A stretch of DNA of 64,000 bases from Bradyrhizobium sp. WBAH42 (lineage in GTDB: Bacteria > Pseudomonadota > Alphaproteobacteria > Rhizobiales > Xanthobacteraceae), in NCBI RefSeq assembly GCF_024585265.1, contig NZ_CP036533.1:124001-188000 (forward strand), given 5' to 3'. Below are positions 55,031 to 64,000 of this stretch, one piece after another; within the stretch, counting starts at the first letter, position 1, and each line of letters starts with the position of its first letter. The translations under genes and the position numbers were made by a program. The notes under the pieces were generated by a model, which made no database searches, was not told where the DNA came from, and was given only the letters and a program-made list of their open reading frames with translations.

Positions 55031-56133
55031 GACCGGTCGATATCGACGATGCCCACATTGACATCACGGCTGTCGGAGCCGCGCTTGACCGTGAGCCGAA
55101 CGGTCGTCCCGGCCCCGGCCTGCTCCAGCGCATCGGTCAGATCGGAGAGGCGGCGCACCGGCTTGCCTTCGGCCGCGGTGATGATGTCTCCGACCGCGCC
55201 CGTCGAAAAGTTGACGCCGCGAATGCCTGCCCGCTCGGCAGGACTGCCGGGGGCCGTGCGCACCACGATCAACCCCTCGACGCCAAGCCGCGTCGCGACA
55301 TCCTCGCCGGCGGCCACGATGCCGATGCCGGGCGTCGGCACGCGACCATTGCGGATCAGCTCGGGCACGATCCGGTTCACGACATCGACCGGCACCGCAA
55401 AGCCGATGCCGGCGTTCGAGCCGGACGGCGATATGATGGCGGTGGTGACGCCGATCAGCCGGCCGGCGGAATCCAGCAACGGGCCGCCTGAATTGCCCGG
55501 GTTGATCGCGGCATCGGTCTGGATGACATTGGCGATCTCCCGGCCGCCATGGGTCGGGAGCCGGCGCTTGAGCGCGCTGATGATACCGGAGGTCATCGAC
55601 TGATCCAGCCCGAAGGGATTGCCGATTGCGAAGGCGGATTGCCCGACCTTCAGGTCGCTCGAGCTGCCGAGAGCGATCGGCGCTGGAAGCTGGCGCACGC
55701 TGCGGATGCGCAGCACCGCGAGATCGTAATTGGGCGCCGTGCCGACCAGGTCGACCTGGGCCACTTCACCCGACGCAAAGCGCACGGCGATCTCGCCGCC
55801 ATTGGCGATGACATGATTGTTCGTCACCAGGTGACCCTCGCCGTCCCAGACGAATCCCGTGCCGGAGGCGCCGCCACCGCCCTGGCCTTCCTCGCCCATG
55901 AGGGGACTTGCCGCCGACCTGGCCGCGACCTGAACGACCGACGGCGATACGCGTTCGAAGATGTCGATGGTTGCCTTTTCGCCATCCGACAGCGGGCCGC
56001 GCTGCTCGACGGCACGTGCGGAGGGCGCCGCCCATGGGACATATGAGATCGGGACATGCAGGATTTTCGCGGCAGTGACGGCGAGCAGCAGGGCGGCGAA
56101 GGCGGCCGCGGCAATCGCGTAGCGACGATTCAT
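55027..56133 (-). CDS. HtrA/DegP-like trypsin-fold protease with one PDZ domain
   Basis: 368 residues from the ATG at 56133. An N-terminal signal or anchor (RRYAIAAAAFAALLLAVTAA) leads to the protease domain with an intact triad His107 (VTNNHV), Asp137 (NYDLAV) and Ser215 (GNSGGP). One PDZ domain follows (PAERAGIRG, VGDIITAAEGKPVRRLSDL). A Gly-rich loop (EEGQGGGGASG) precedes the His strand. It is a periplasmic quality-control protease of the DegS/HtrA type. The stop codon is in a repeat. Confidence 0.92.
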   Translation of the reverse strand: MNRRYAIAAAAFAALLLAVTAAKILHVPISYVPWAAPSARAVEQRGPLSDGEKATIDIFERVSPSVVQVAARSAASPLMGEEGQGGGGASGTGFVWDGEGHLVTNNHVIANGGEIAVRFASGEVAQVDLVGTAPNYDLAVLRIRSVRQLPAPIALGSSSDLKVGQSAFAIGNPFGLDQSMTSGIISALKRRLPTHGGREIANVIQTDAAINPGNSGGPLLDSAGRLIGVTTAIISPSGSNAGIGFAVPVDVVNRIVPELIRNGRVPTPGIGIVAAGEDVATRLGVEGLIVVRTAPGSPAERAGIRGVNFSTGAVGDIITAAEGKPVRRLSDLTDALEQAGAGTTVRLTVKRGSDSRDVNVGIVDIDRS

Positions 56134-56304
56134 TGGTGACCACCGTGTCTTGTGCTGAACGCGGGCTCTGACATGCGCATGCGTAGGCGACAGAGGTCGC
56201 TGACGCAGCAACGTCGCAAACGGACGGAAGTTTCTCGGTTGGGCAGGTAAGGGCCTTTTTGGCTCCCGCAGGGGTGCCGGGGCATATTGCCGCGTGGCAA
56301 ACAG

Positions 56305-57180
56305 CTATGTCAGCTCGCGCAACGCCGTTTCCACCACCTTGCGCGCCTCGGCCGTCAGCGGTGCCTGCGGCGGGATGGGCTCGCCAACGTCATAGCCCTG
56401 GATCGAAAGACCGGCCTTGATGCAGGCCGCGAGATTGAAGCGGGCGAAGGCTTTGTTGATCCGCCAGAGCCGGCGCTGCAGCGCCATCGCCTCGTCCCAG
56501 CGGCCGGCCTTGCTGAGTTCGTAGAGCATCACGCTCTGGCGCGGGATGATGCAGGCAGGTCCCGCCATCCAGCCGCGGCCGCCGATCAGCATCACCGCCG
56601 CCGGAATGTGGGCGGACGCGGAGAACACGCGCAAGGCGTCGCCGCAGCGGTTCATGATCGAGAGCAGCCGGCCGGTGTTGGTCGAGGCATCCTTGATGTA
56701 GCCGATGCGCGGATGCTCGGCGAGGCGCGCGATGACGTCGAGGGTGAGATCGGAGCGCTGGAATTGCGGATTGGTGTAGATGACGACGGGAATGTCCACG
56801 GCATCGGCGATAGCGCGGAAGTAGGATTCGACCTGCGCATCGGCCAGCGGGAAATACGCCTCCAGGATCGCCAGGATGCCGTCGGCCCCACACTTCTGGT
56901 AGGCTTTCGCTTGCGCCACCGCATCCGCCGTCGAAGTGGAGGCGACGCCGGCGACAACAGGCACGCGGCCTTGCGCGGCCTCAATCGTGGTCTGCACGAC
57001 CGCCGTGCGTTGCGCGGCGTTGAGATAGGCGAATTCGCCGGTCGAGCCGAGCGGCGTCAGCCCGTGCACGCCGGCGCCGATCAGGTCGTCGCAGAGTTTT
57101 GCCAGCACGTTGGTCCGCACCGTGCCATCGGCATCGACGGGCGAGACGAGGTACGGAAAGACACCGTGGAATTCGGACAT
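56305..57180 (-). CDS. DapA-family (DHDPS/NAL) aldolase or lyase
   Basis: 291 residues. The TIM-barrel family signature [17 protein letters not shown] is at 38-54, Tyr135 in VIYTNPQF and the Schiff-base Lys163 in GYIKDAS. The usual Arg that binds the second carboxylate in true DapA is not evident, so a different aldol substrate (for example a sugar acid) is likely. It lies 65 bp after, and on the same strand as, the VOC gene; co-transcription is possible. Pathway neighbours of lysine synthesis are absent. Confidence 0.86.
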   Translation of the reverse strand: MSEFHGVFPYLVSPVDADGTVRTNVLAKLCDDLIGAGVHGLTPLGSTGEFAYLNAAQRTAVVQTTIEAAQGRVPVVAGVASTSTADAVAQAKAYQKCGADGILAILEAYFPLADAQVESYFRAIADAVDIPVVIYTNPQFQRSDLTLDVIARLAEHPRIGYIKDASTNTGRLLSIMNRCGDALRVFSASAHIPAAVMLIGGRGWMAGPACIIPRQSVMLYELSKAGRWDEAMALQRRLWRINKAFARFNLAACIKAGLSIQGYDVGEPIPPQAPLTAEARKVVETALRELT

Positions 57181-57245
57181 TGTCGGCGCGGATCCCGGTC
57201 GATTGGTTTGCGTCTGACTGCTCTTACCAATGCCGGCGCCGGCGA

Positions 57246-58211
57246 TCAAACCCTGAGCAGACGCACCCGCGTGCCCCAGGGATCGACCGCCTCCACCCCG
57301 TCCGCGAGCGGCGTGACTTTCGCGCCGCCCTTGCGCAGCCGTTCTTCCTGCGCGGCGAGCAGCTCCGGCTTCGCCATCACCAGCGAGAACCAGGCAAGGC
57401 CGGTCGCGGACTCGTCGCGCTGGCCGGCGCCCTGGCTCTGCCAGACGTTCATTCCGAGGTGATGGTGATAGCGGCCCGACGACAGGAACGCGGCGCCGTT
57501 GCGCTTGCGGGTCGGGTCGAGGCCGACCGTGCCGTGGTAGAAGCTCTCGGCCTGCGCGAGATCGCCGACGCGCAGATGCATGTGGCCGATGCGCATCCCG
57601 TCCGGCGCCTTGGCGTAATCAGGGATGCGCGTGTTGGTCAGCGACAGCAGGTCGGGAATGTTGAGCTCGTCGGTCGCCATCTTCACGCTGCCCTCGCTCC
57701 ACTGCCATTGCGAGGGATCGCGGTCGGCATAGACCTCGATGCCGTTGCCTTCGGGATCGTCGAGATAGACGGATTCGCTGACGAGATGATCGGCAAAGCC
57801 CGACAACGGCACGCGGTGCGAGGCGGCGTGAACCAGCCAGCGCGCCAGATCCTTGCGCGTCGGCATCAGGAAGGCGGTGTGGTAGAGGCCGGCGGCGCTG
57901 CGCGGCTCGATCGCCGCATCGGGCCGGGCCTCCAGCACCAGCAGCGTGAGGCCTGACGTGCCGAGCCTGGCTGTGGCCGCCGAGCGCTCCATCACGGTGA
58001 GGCCGATCACGTCGCGGTAGTAATCGGCAACCTTGTCGAGGTTCTTCACCCGCAGCGTTACCATGCCGACCCGCATCGGCGTGCGGCTGGCAAACGTTGG
58101 GCCGCCGCCCTGCGGTGTGCCCTCGGCACGGGCCGCGGCTGCGGCGGCCATCGCGAGCGAGGTGGCGCCGGCGAGTTGCAGCAGGGTGCGGCGGGTGAGG
58201 TCGATTGTCAT
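57246..58211 (-). CDS. Tat-exported VOC-superfamily protein (catechol dioxygenase-like)
   Basis: 321 residues. The N-terminus has a twin-arginine motif ([10 protein letters not shown]) followed by a hydrophobic Ala-rich stretch, a good Tat signal. Two VOC modules follow: [20 protein letters not shown] to GIEVYADRD, and [20 protein letters not shown] to the end. Candidate metal ligands are His in LYHTAF and IGHMHL and Glu in NGIEVY. Similar proteins in the cytoplasm are annotated as CatE/glyoxalase-like; export through Tat implies the metal is inserted before transport. The substrate is unknown. RBS not strong. Confidence 0.82.
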   Translation of the reverse strand: MTIDLTRRTLLQLAGATSLAMAAAAAARAEGTPQGGGPTFASRTPMRVGMVTLRVKNLDKVADYYRDVIGLTVMERSAATARLGTSGLTLLVLEARPDAAIEPRSAAGLYHTAFLMPTRKDLARWLVHAASHRVPLSGFADHLVSESVYLDDPEGNGIEVYADRDPSQWQWSEGSVKMATDELNIPDLLSLTNTRIPDYAKAPDGMRIGHMHLRVGDLAQAESFYHGTVGLDPTRKRNGAAFLSSGRYHHHLGMNVWQSQGAGQRDESATGLAWFSLVMAKPELLAAQEERLRKGGAKVTPLADGVEAVDPWGTRVRLLRV

Positions 58212-58421
58212 GAGGGCTCGAAATCCTAGAGGCCACGGGGCGCAATTTCGGGATTGCTACACGTTCCCGTGAGGCGCTCCCAATCACATGTTCGTCGGCC
58301 GTGGTCCTACGGAGGTCCGCCGCTCTCCCCTGTTCTGGTCCTCGTTCTGCTCCTGGCCACCCGGCCAGTTTCGCAATCGCCTGCGGCATCCCAGATTGAG
58401 GGCAACTTACAGGAGCCCGCC

Positions 58422-59288
58422 ATGACCGATCTTAGTCCCCTGTCCTCACTGTCGTCCGCGCTCGCGGAATTGGTGGCGCGCACCGCGCCGTCCGTCGTTG
58501 CCGTGCATTCGCATCGTTCCCGCGCCACCGGCTTTGCCTGGAAGAGCGGCCTGATCGTCACCGCCGACGAGGCACTGGCCGACGAGGGCGAGGTCGAGAT
58601 CGGCCTCGCCGACGGCAGCCGGGCCGCCGCCACGATCGCCGGGCGCGACCACACGACCGACATTGCGCTGCTGCGCACCGAGGCTGCGGTCACGCCGGCC
58701 AAGCTTGCCACCACGGTCCCACCGTTTGGCACGTTGTCGATCGTGGTCGCCACGCACCGCGAGGCGCCGAGCGCCGCGCTCGGAATGGTATCGGCGTCCG
58801 GCAAGAGCTGGCGCTCCTTGCGCGGCGGCGACATCGATGCGCGGATCGAGCTCGACGTTCGCCTCAGCGGCGGTCAGCAGGGTGGCCTCGCGCTCGACGC
58901 ATCGGGCGACGCCTTCGGCATGGCCGTGCTGGGGCCGCGGCGGGTGCTCGTCATACCGACGGCAACGATCGAGCGCGTCGCGCCGCAGTTGGAAAGCCGC
59001 GGCCGCATCGCGCGCGGCTATCTCGGCCTCGGGCTGCAGCCGGTGCGCCTCGACGACGGCATCGGCGCGATGGTGATGAATGTCGACAAGGCCGGGCCTT
59101 CCGCCGCGGCCGGTATCCGACAGGGCGACGTGATCGTGGCGGTCAACGATCAAAAGCTGTCGGGCGTGCGCGCGCTGTCGCAGGCGCTGGGACCTGCGAG
59201 CGTCGGCGCGGTGGTCGAGGTCGCCGCGCGCCGCGGCGGCGAGCCGGTCAGCTTCAAGGTCACGGTCGGCGAGAGGCCGGAGGCGTGA
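58422..59288 (+). CDS. catalytically dead HtrA-like protein with PDZ domain
   Basis: 288 residues; AGGAG six bases before the ATG. The trypsin-like fold is recognisable by alignment with the HtrA protein at 55027, but the triad is lost: His is Glu50 (GLIVTADEAL), Asp80 is kept (TTDIALLR), and the nucleophile Ser is Gln153 (GGQQGGLALD). A PDZ domain follows (GYLGLGLQPVRLDDGIG, GIRQGDVIVAVNDQKL). No signal peptide, so it is probably cytoplasmic. Its stop overlaps the start of the LuxR-type gene by 4 bp (GTGA), so a binding or sensor partnership is likely. Confidence 0.82.
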   Translation: MTDLSPLSSLSSALAELVARTAPSVVAVHSHRSRATGFAWKSGLIVTADEALADEGEVEIGLADGSRAAATIAGRDHTTDIALLRTEAAVTPAKLATTVPPFGTLSIVVATHREAPSAALGMVSASGKSWRSLRGGDIDARIELDVRLSGGQQGGLALDASGDAFGMAVLGPRRVLVIPTATIERVAPQLESRGRIARGYLGLGLQPVRLDDGIGAMVMNVDKAGPSAAAGIRQGDVIVAVNDQKLSGVRALSQALGPASVGAVVEVAARRGGEPVSFKVTVGERPEA

Positions 59289-59656
59289 GCGAGGACAAGA
59301 CGGCCGAGATCGTACTCGCCCTGGAGATCGACGATCCCGCCCTCGCCGATCGCCTGTCGGCCCTGCTCGGCAATGTCGTCGGGCTTCGCCTCGCTGCGCC
59401 CGGCGAAGCCGCCGCGGCGACGATTGTCGCCCGCGATCCGCGCATCAGCCCTGCGGACATCGCGCTGACGCAGCGCGAGCTCGACGTGCTGGCGCTGATG
59501 GCCGAGGGTGCCTCCAACAAGATGATCGCGCGGCAGCTCGGCATCTCCGTGCACACCGTGAAATTCCATGTCGGCTCGTTGCTCGACAAGCTCGATGCCA
59601 CCGGTCGCACCGATGCAGTCGCGCATGCGGCACGCCGCGGCGTGATCGAGCTCTGA
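59285..59656 (+). CDS. LuxR/NarL-type HTH protein without an ordinary receiver domain
   Basis: 123 residues; starts with GTG inside the preceding stop codon (4-bp overlap). The HTH is ISPADIALTQRELDVLALMA, with SNKMIARQLGISVHTVKFHV as the DNA-binding helices and LDKLDATGRTDAVAHAARRG as the tail. The first 55 residues are too short for a receiver domain and lack a phosphoacceptor Asp pattern. It probably takes its signal from the coupled pseudoprotease. DNA target unknown. Confidence 0.85.
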   Translation: MSEDKTAEIVLALEIDDPALADRLSALLGNVVGLRLAAPGEAAAATIVARDPRISPADIALTQRELDVLALMAEGASNKMIARQLGISVHTVKFHVGSLLDKLDATGRTDAVAHAARRGVIEL

Positions 59657-59667
59657 GTCACCGAGCC

Positions 59668-60744
59668 TCACTTCGCCGAAATCGGCGGGAAGCTGAGCTC
59701 GACCTTCAGGCCCGGCGCATTGTCATGCAGCGCAATCTCGGCGTCATGAAGCCGCGCGACCGCGGCGACGAGGCTGAGGCCGAGACCATTGCCCGGCGTG
59801 TAGCGGCTCTGCTCGAGCCGGTAAAAGCGCTTGAAGACATGATCGCGCTGCTCGGCGGGAATGCCAGGACCGTCGTCGGCAATCGAGATCACCGCACCGC
59901 CATCGGTCGTGCGGCAGCTCACGATCACCTGCCCACCCTTGTGGCCGTGCTTGATCGCGTTGTCGACGAGATTGGCGATGGCGTCGAACAAGAGGTCGCG
60001 GTCGCCGGTGATCGCGACCTCGCGGTCGCCATCGAAACTGAGGCGCGTGGCAACTTGCTCGGCGGCGGCATCGTAGAGCTCGACCACCTCGGCGGCGATC
60101 TCGGCAAGATCAAGCACGCGGAAGGCGCCGGTGCGGGCGCGGGTCTCGATCTCCGAGATCCGCGTGATCGAGGCGAACATGCCGAGCACGGCATCGAGAT
60201 CGGCGATGGTGTCGCCGATCAGCGCGGCGTCCGTCTCGCTGTTGCGCGGGGCGTGATAGGCCTTCTCCAGCCGGCCGCGCATCCGCGTCAGCGGCGTGCG
60301 CAAATCGTGCGCGACATTGTCGCTGACCTGCTTGACCTCGCCCATCAGCGTCTCGATGCGGTCGAGCATCTGATTGAGGTTTTCGGCGACGCGATCCCAC
60401 TCGTCGTTGCTGCCGCGCAAGGGGATGCGCTGGTCGAGGCCTGCGAGCATGATGGCGCGGCTGGTGGCATTGATCTGCTCGATCCGCCCCACGGTGCGCC
60501 GCGTCACCAGCACGGCCGCAAGCCCGGCGAGCACCAGCAGGAGCGCGGCGACTGCAGCCATCGCGAGCTCGATCATGCCGGTGAAGCCGTCATGATCGCC
60601 GACCGTGCCGAGCCGGCTCTCCACATAGGCCAAGGTGCCGAAATAGACGTACGCCATGATCGCCGCGACGATCATTCCGAACGCTGCGATCGCGATCAGC
60701 GCCAGGCGGAAGGTCGAGGAGCGAAGCGTCTTAACCAGGAGCAC
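59668..60744 (-). CDS. sensor histidine kinase, EnvZ-like, short periplasmic loop
   Basis: 358 residues. Two transmembrane helices (about 13-35 and 57-80) enclose a periplasmic loop of only about 20 residues. A HAMP domain follows (TVGRIEQINATSRAIMLAG). HisKA has the phosphoacceptor His146 in NVAHDLRTPLTRMR. HATPase_c has the N box LVDNAIKHGHKG and G boxes DDGPGIP and GNGLGLSLV. It overlaps the response-regulator gene by 14 bp and is its partner. The short loop means the signal may come through the membrane rather than a large sensor domain. Confidence 0.93.
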   Translation of the reverse strand: MLLVKTLRSSTFRLALIAIAAFGMIVAAIMAYVYFGTLAYVESRLGTVGDHDGFTGMIELAMAAVAALLLVLAGLAAVLVTRRTVGRIEQINATSRAIMLAGLDQRIPLRGSNDEWDRVAENLNQMLDRIETLMGEVKQVSDNVAHDLRTPLTRMRGRLEKAYHAPRNSETDAALIGDTIADLDAVLGMFASITRISEIETRARTGAFRVLDLAEIAAEVVELYDAAAEQVATRLSFDGDREVAITGDRDLLFDAIANLVDNAIKHGHKGGQVIVSCRTTDGGAVISIADDGPGIPAEQRDHVFKRFYRLEQSRYTPGNGLGLSLVAAVARLHDAEIALHDNAPGLKVELSFPPISAK

Positions 60745-61423
60745 GGAGGCAATATCCGATGCCGCGGATGGTGTGGATCAGCGGATAGGCCTGGGCATCG
60801 TCGACCTTGCGGCGGACGCGGCCGACATAGACATCGATGATGTTGGTGGAGGGATCGAAATGCAGGTCCCAGACGTGCTGCAGCAGCATCGCGCGGGAGA
60901 CGACGCGGCCCTCGTTGCGGACGAGATATTCGAGCAGCTGGAATTCCCGCGGCAGCAGCGGGATCTTGCGGCCGCGGCGAGAGGCGCTGCGCGCGATCAG
61001 GTCGACGGCGAGGTCGCCGACGCGCAGCAGCGTCTCCTTGGCGATGGTCTCGCTGCGGCGGCCGAGCGCCTCGAGCCGCGCCAGCAATTCGGTGAAGGAA
61101 AACGGCTTGACGAGGTAGTCGTCGCCGCCGGCGCGCAGGCCGCGCACGCGGTCGTCGACTTCGCCGAGCGCGGAGATAATCAGGAAGGGGGCGGCAACGC
61201 CGTCGTCGCGCAGCTGGCGCATCACGCTGATGCCGTCGATATCGGGCAGCATGCGGTCGATGGTGATCACCGCATAGTCGCGCGCGGCGCCATGGCTGAG
61301 GGCTTCGCGCCCGGTGGCGGCGAGGTCGACGTCGTAGCCCGAAACCGTCAGCTCCTCGACGAGCTGGCCTGCGGTCTCCGGATCGTCCTCGACGACCAGG
61401 ATGCGACGGTGACCTCCGGTCAT
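60731..61423 (-). CDS. OmpR-family response regulator
   Basis: 230 residues. The receiver domain has LVVEDDPETAG with the acidic pocket, phosphoacceptor Asp56 (VITIDRMLPDIDG) and the conserved Lys in YLVKPFSF. The C-terminal winged HTH has LLPREFQLLEYLVRNEGRVV and STNIIDVYVGRVRRKVD. It is upstream of, and overlaps, the sensor kinase gene, forming a two-component operon. Targets are not evident; the divergent HTH/pseudoprotease genes are convergent with it, not co-directed. Confidence 0.95.
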   Translation of the reverse strand: MTGGHRRILVVEDDPETAGQLVEELTVSGYDVDLAATGREALSHGAARDYAVITIDRMLPDIDGISVMRQLRDDGVAAPFLIISALGEVDDRVRGLRAGGDDYLVKPFSFTELLARLEALGRRSETIAKETLLRVGDLAVDLIARSASRRGRKIPLLPREFQLLEYLVRNEGRVVSRAMLLQHVWDLHFDPSTNIIDVYVGRVRRKVDDAQAYPLIHTIRGIGYCLRAPG

Positions 61424-61520
61424 GCAAAACTCCGCGCGACAATCGCCACCAGACTATCCCGTTCCGGGGCTGGACGGAACCGCCCGGTGGCGATCGCGAC
61501 AATGGTGCGGCACGGCGATG

Positions 61521-61958
61521 CTAGTACCAATAGTCTCCGCACACATTGACCCATTGCCATCCATAGGGCGTCCAGCTCCTGCGCCAGCAGCCGTCGTTGT
61601 AGCCGGCGTAGACATAGGGGGCGCCGAAGACGGCGAACCGACGGAAATGGTGGTGATGGCGGAAGCCGTGATGGCCATGCCAGCCCGCGCCGGCGAAGCG
61701 CGGCCCGATCGCCGCATGCGCGAACCGCGCCCCGCCGAAGCCGCCGACGTGAGCAAAGCGTGCACCGCCCATGCCGCCGGCCCGCATACCGCCAAAGCCG
61801 CCGGCGTGCATGCCACCGCCGAAATGCCCAGCGCCGCCGAAATGGCCGCCACCGCCATGGCCGCCGCCAAAGCCGCCGCGCGCGAGCGCCGGTGACGCGA
61901 CCGCCATCATGGCCGCGATCACGCTCGCCGTGAGGCCTTTGAGAAGCCTGTTGTTCAT
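61521..61958 (-). CDS. secreted Gly/His-rich protein
   Basis: 145 residues; AAGGAGG lies upstream of the ATG at 61958. A signal peptide (LKGLTASVIAAMMAVASPALA) is followed by a repeat region of GG(F/H)GG, GAGHFGGG and FAHVGGFGGARFAH. A His cluster (HGHHGFRHHHHFRR) could bind metal. The C-terminus is conserved-looking and aromatic (GCWRRSWTPYGWQWVNVCGD), with two Cys that may pair. Rhizobial genomes often encode such proteins; the role is unknown. Confidence 0.75.
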   Translation of the reverse strand: MNNRLLKGLTASVIAAMMAVASPALARGGFGGGHGGGGHFGGAGHFGGGMHAGGFGGMRAGGMGGARFAHVGGFGGARFAHAAIGPRFAGAGWHGHHGFRHHHHFRRFAVFGAPYVYAGYNDGCWRRSWTPYGWQWVNVCGDYWY

Positions 61959-62091
61959 CGAAGCGTCCTCCTTGCCGTGCGGCCGCCTTGGCGCCGCCCG
62001 AGGACGATCAGATGAGAGCAAGGGACCGGCATCTTCAACTTACAAACGCGCCAGATTCTGACGCGGGTGTTAGGGGGCGCTACTCTCACCT

Positions 62092-62202
62092 CGTCATTGC
62101 GAGCGCAGCGAAGCAATCCAGAGTCTTTCCGCGGCGGGAGTCTGGAATGCTTCCGCCTTCGCCGAAGGCTTCGGCGGACAAGTCGCTACGCTCGCAATGA
62201 CG
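62092..62202. repeat. palindromic intergenic repeat, family A (copy 7, expanded)
   Basis: A 111-bp copy with the usual arms (CGTCATTGCGAGCGCAGCGA and CTACGCTCGCAATGACG) plus an extra internal hairpin, CCGCCTTCGCCGAAGGCTTC, followed by GGCGGAC. It lies in the 301-bp gap between the Gly/His-rich gene and tex; with the hairpin at 62225 it fills most of that gap. Confidence 0.88.
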
Positions 62203-62224
62203 ACGTGGATGGAGCGAGGTCCGA

Positions 62225-62251
62225 CCTCTCCCCGCAGAGAGCGGGGAGAGG
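62225..62251 (-). terminator. hairpin at the end of tex
   Basis: Perfect 11-bp stem CCTCTCCCCGC/GCGGGGAGAGG with an AGAGA loop, nine bases beyond the tex stop codon. No T run on the minus strand, so it could also act as an RNA-end stabiliser. Confidence 0.55.
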
Positions 62252-62259
62252 TTAAGAGG

Positions 62260-64000
62260 TCACGCCCGCTTGCCGTTGTTCTTCTCCGCCGCGCGGCGCA
62301 GCGCTTCCGCGAGCGCGCCGCCGCCCGAGGGCTCCTGCTTGCGCGGCGCGGACGAGGTCATGCGGTTGGCGTTGCGCTGATTGTTGTCGCGCTGCATGCC
62401 CGGTGCGTCCTTCTTAGGCCCGACCTCGTCGTCGAGGCGCAGCGTCAGCGAGATGCGCTTGCGGGCGACCTCGAAGTCCAGCACCTTCACCTTGACGATG
62501 TCGCCGGGCTTCACCACCTCGCGCGGGTCCTTGATGTAGGTCTTGGACATCGCCGAGATGTGCACGAGGCCGTCCTGGTGCACGCCGATGTCGACGAAGG
62601 CGCCGAAGGCGGCGACGTTGGTCACGGTCCCCTCGAGGATCATGCCCTTCTTGAGATCCTTGATCTCCTCGACGCCCTCCTTGAACACCGCCGCCTTGAA
62701 CGCCGGGCGCGGATCGCGGCCCGGCTTTTCCAACTCGCGCAGGATGTCGGTCACGGTCGGCAGACCGAAGGTCTCGTCGACGAAATCCTTCGGCTTCAGC
62801 GTGCGCACGACGTCGCCGTTGCCGATCAGCGCCTTGATGTCGCTCTTGGTCGCTTCGAGAATCCGCCGCACCACGGGATAGGCTTCCGGATGCACGCCGG
62901 AGGCATCGAGCGGATCCTCGCCGCCGAGGATGCGCAAGAAGCCCGCGCACTGCTCGAACGCCTTCGGCCCGAGCCGCGGCACGTCCTTGAGCGCCTTGCG
63001 CGACTTGAACGGACCGTTGGCGTCGCGATGCGCCACGATGCTCTGGGCGAGGCCGGAGCCGACGCCCGAGACGCGCGCCAGCAGCGGCGCGGAGGCGGTG
63101 TTGACGTCGACACCGACCGCGTTCACGCAATCCTCGACCACGGCATCGAGCGATTTGGCGAGCTTGGCCTGGCCGAGGTCGTGCTGATATTGGCCGACGC
63201 CGATCGCCTTCGGCTCGATCTTGACGAGCTCGGCGAGCGGGTCCTGCAGGCGCCGCGCGATCGAGACCGCGCCGCGCAGGGTGACGTCGAGGCCAGGCAG
63301 CTCCTCCGAGGCGAAGGCAGAGGCCGAATAGACCGATGCGCCGGCTTCCGACACCACGATCTTGTTCATCTTCAGCTCGGGCAGCCCCTTGACCAGCTCG
63401 GTCGCGAGCTTGTCGGTCTCGCGCGAGGCGGTGCCGTTGCCGATCGCGATCAGCTCGACGCGGTGCTTGATCGCGAGCCGGCCGAGGGTCGCCAGCGACT
63501 CGTTCCACTGCCGCTGCGGCTCGTGCGGATAGATCACGGCGGTATCGACGACCTTTCCGGTCGCGTCGGTGACGGCGACCTTGACGCCGGTGCGGTAGCC
63601 GGGATCGAGCCCCATGGTGACGCGGGTGCCGGCGGGCGCGGCCAGCAGCAGGTCGCGCAGGTTCGAGGCGAACACGCGCACGGCCTCGGTCTCGGCCGAG
63701 TTCCACAGCCGCATGCGTAGATCGATATTGAGATGCACCTGGATCTTGGTGCGCCAGGCCCAGCGCACGGTGTCGATCAGCCAGCGGTCGCCGGCGCGCT
63801 TGAGGTCGGCAATGCCGAACCGCTTCATGATCTTCAATTCATAGGCGCTCGGCACGCCCGGCGGCGGCGCTTCCGCCTCGGCCTGGATCTGGAGATCGAG
63901 GATCTCTTCCTTCTCGCCGCGGAACATCGCGAGGATGCGGTGCGAGGGCAGTTTCGTCAGCGGCTCGGAGAAATCGAAATAGTCGGCGAATTTCTCGCCC
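62260..64000 (-). CDS. tex: Tex-family RNA-binding transcription accessory protein, C-terminal part
   Basis: The reading frame continues past the right edge, so only the C-terminal 579 residues are present. Domains visible in order: the YqgF/RNase H-like domain ([20 protein letters not shown]), helix-hairpin-helix ([39 protein letters not shown]) and a C-terminal S1 domain ([29 protein letters not shown]). A basic tail ([20 protein letters not shown]...KNNGKRA) follows. Tex binds RNA and RNA polymerase and affects transcription and toxin expression in several bacteria. The N-terminal HTH and first helical part are outside the window. Confidence 0.95.
   Translation of the reverse strand, partial: GEKFADYFDFSEPLTKLPSHRILAMFRGEKEEILDLQIQAEAEAPPPGVPSAYELKIMKRFGIADLKRAGDRWLIDTVRWAWRTKIQVHLNIDLRMRLWNSAETEAVRVFASNLRDLLLAAPAGTRVTMGLDPGYRTGVKVAVTDATGKVVDTAVIYPHEPQRQWNESLATLGRLAIKHRVELIAIGNGTASRETDKLATELVKGLPELKMNKIVVSEAGASVYSASAFASEELPGLDVTLRGAVSIARRLQDPLAELVKIEPKAIGVGQYQHDLGQAKLAKSLDAVVEDCVNAVGVDVNTASAPLLARVSGVGSGLAQSIVAHRDANGPFKSRKALKDVPRLGPKAFEQCAGFLRILGGEDPLDASGVHPEAYPVVRRILEATKSDIKALIGNGDVVRTLKPKDFVDETFGLPTVTDILRELEKPGRDPRPAFKAAVFKEGVEEIKDLKKGMILEGTVTNVAAFGAFVDIGVHQDGLVHISAMSKTYIKDPREVVKPGDIVKVKVLDFEVARKRISLTLRLDDEVGPKKDAPGMQRDNNQRNANRMTSSAPRKQEPSGGGALAEALRRAAEKNNGKRA

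Overview
The window is a GC-rich alphaproteobacterial chromosome segment. The best match is Bradyrhizobium or a close relative. The evidence is a 999-residue PutA whose catalytic Cys falls at residue 792, as in the structurally studied Bradyrhizobium japonicum enzyme, an Lrp-type putR opposite it, tandem CYP153 P450 genes, a CyaC-type membrane adenylate cyclase, and many copies of Bradyrhizobium-style palindromic intergenic repeats. I see no rRNA, tRNA, CRISPR array, transposase, phage or conjugation gene. This is core or old accessory chromosome rather than a mobile island.

Layout. 0-10.7 kb: the 5' end of a GAF-domain signalling protein, an SDR, a DedA/VTT-like membrane protein, a GreA-like factor, a PD-(D/E)XK-like protein paired with a thiamine-diphosphate enzyme, an L,D-transpeptidase, a DUF2927 protein, a methyltransferase and a threonine-synthase-like PLP enzyme. 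11.0-14.3 kb: a three-gene operon (GTP cyclohydrolase II-like, DUF1688, uracil phosphoribosyltransferase-like) that matches the URC/urg uracil-degradation genes of yeasts. 14.3-16.9 kb: a small membrane protein, an M48 protease and a DUF898 protein. 17.2-19.8 kb: tandem CYP153 P450s. 20.1-24.3 kb: a LysR regulator opposite an acyl-CoA dehydrogenase/CoA-transferase/hydratase operon, followed by benzoylformate decarboxylase. 26-29 kb: an SDR and a MarR regulator sharing a perfect 33-bp operator, a second SDR and a hemolysin III protein. 29.2-33.5 kb: YcjX/YcjF and a GT39 glycosyltransferase. 33.8-37.7 kb: CyaC-like cyclase, SorAB sulfite dehydrogenase and a cold-shock protein. 37.9-41.4 kb: putR/putA. 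41.5-49 kb: a CoA transferase, GST, a one-heme secreted protein, and a LemA/TPM cluster. 49.1-54.8 kb: an enoyl-CoA hydratase with two acyl-CoA dehydrogenases, then an orphan molybdenum hydroxylase subunit. 55-64 kb: a HtrA protease, a DapA-family protein, a Tat-exported VOC protein, a protease-dead HtrA homologue coupled to a LuxR-type HTH protein, an OmpR/EnvZ-type two-component system, a Gly/His-rich secreted protein and the C-terminal part of Tex.

The common theme is catabolism of acyl-CoAs, alkanes or fatty acids, aromatic keto acids, proline, pyrimidines and sulfite, together with envelope maintenance and redox/stress signalling. The most distinctive items are the URC operon, whose UPRT-like member has lost the canonical PRPP loop; the pseudoprotease/HTH pair; the ferredoxin-containing CyaC-type cyclase; and a repeat family whose edge supplies the stop codon of three separate genes.
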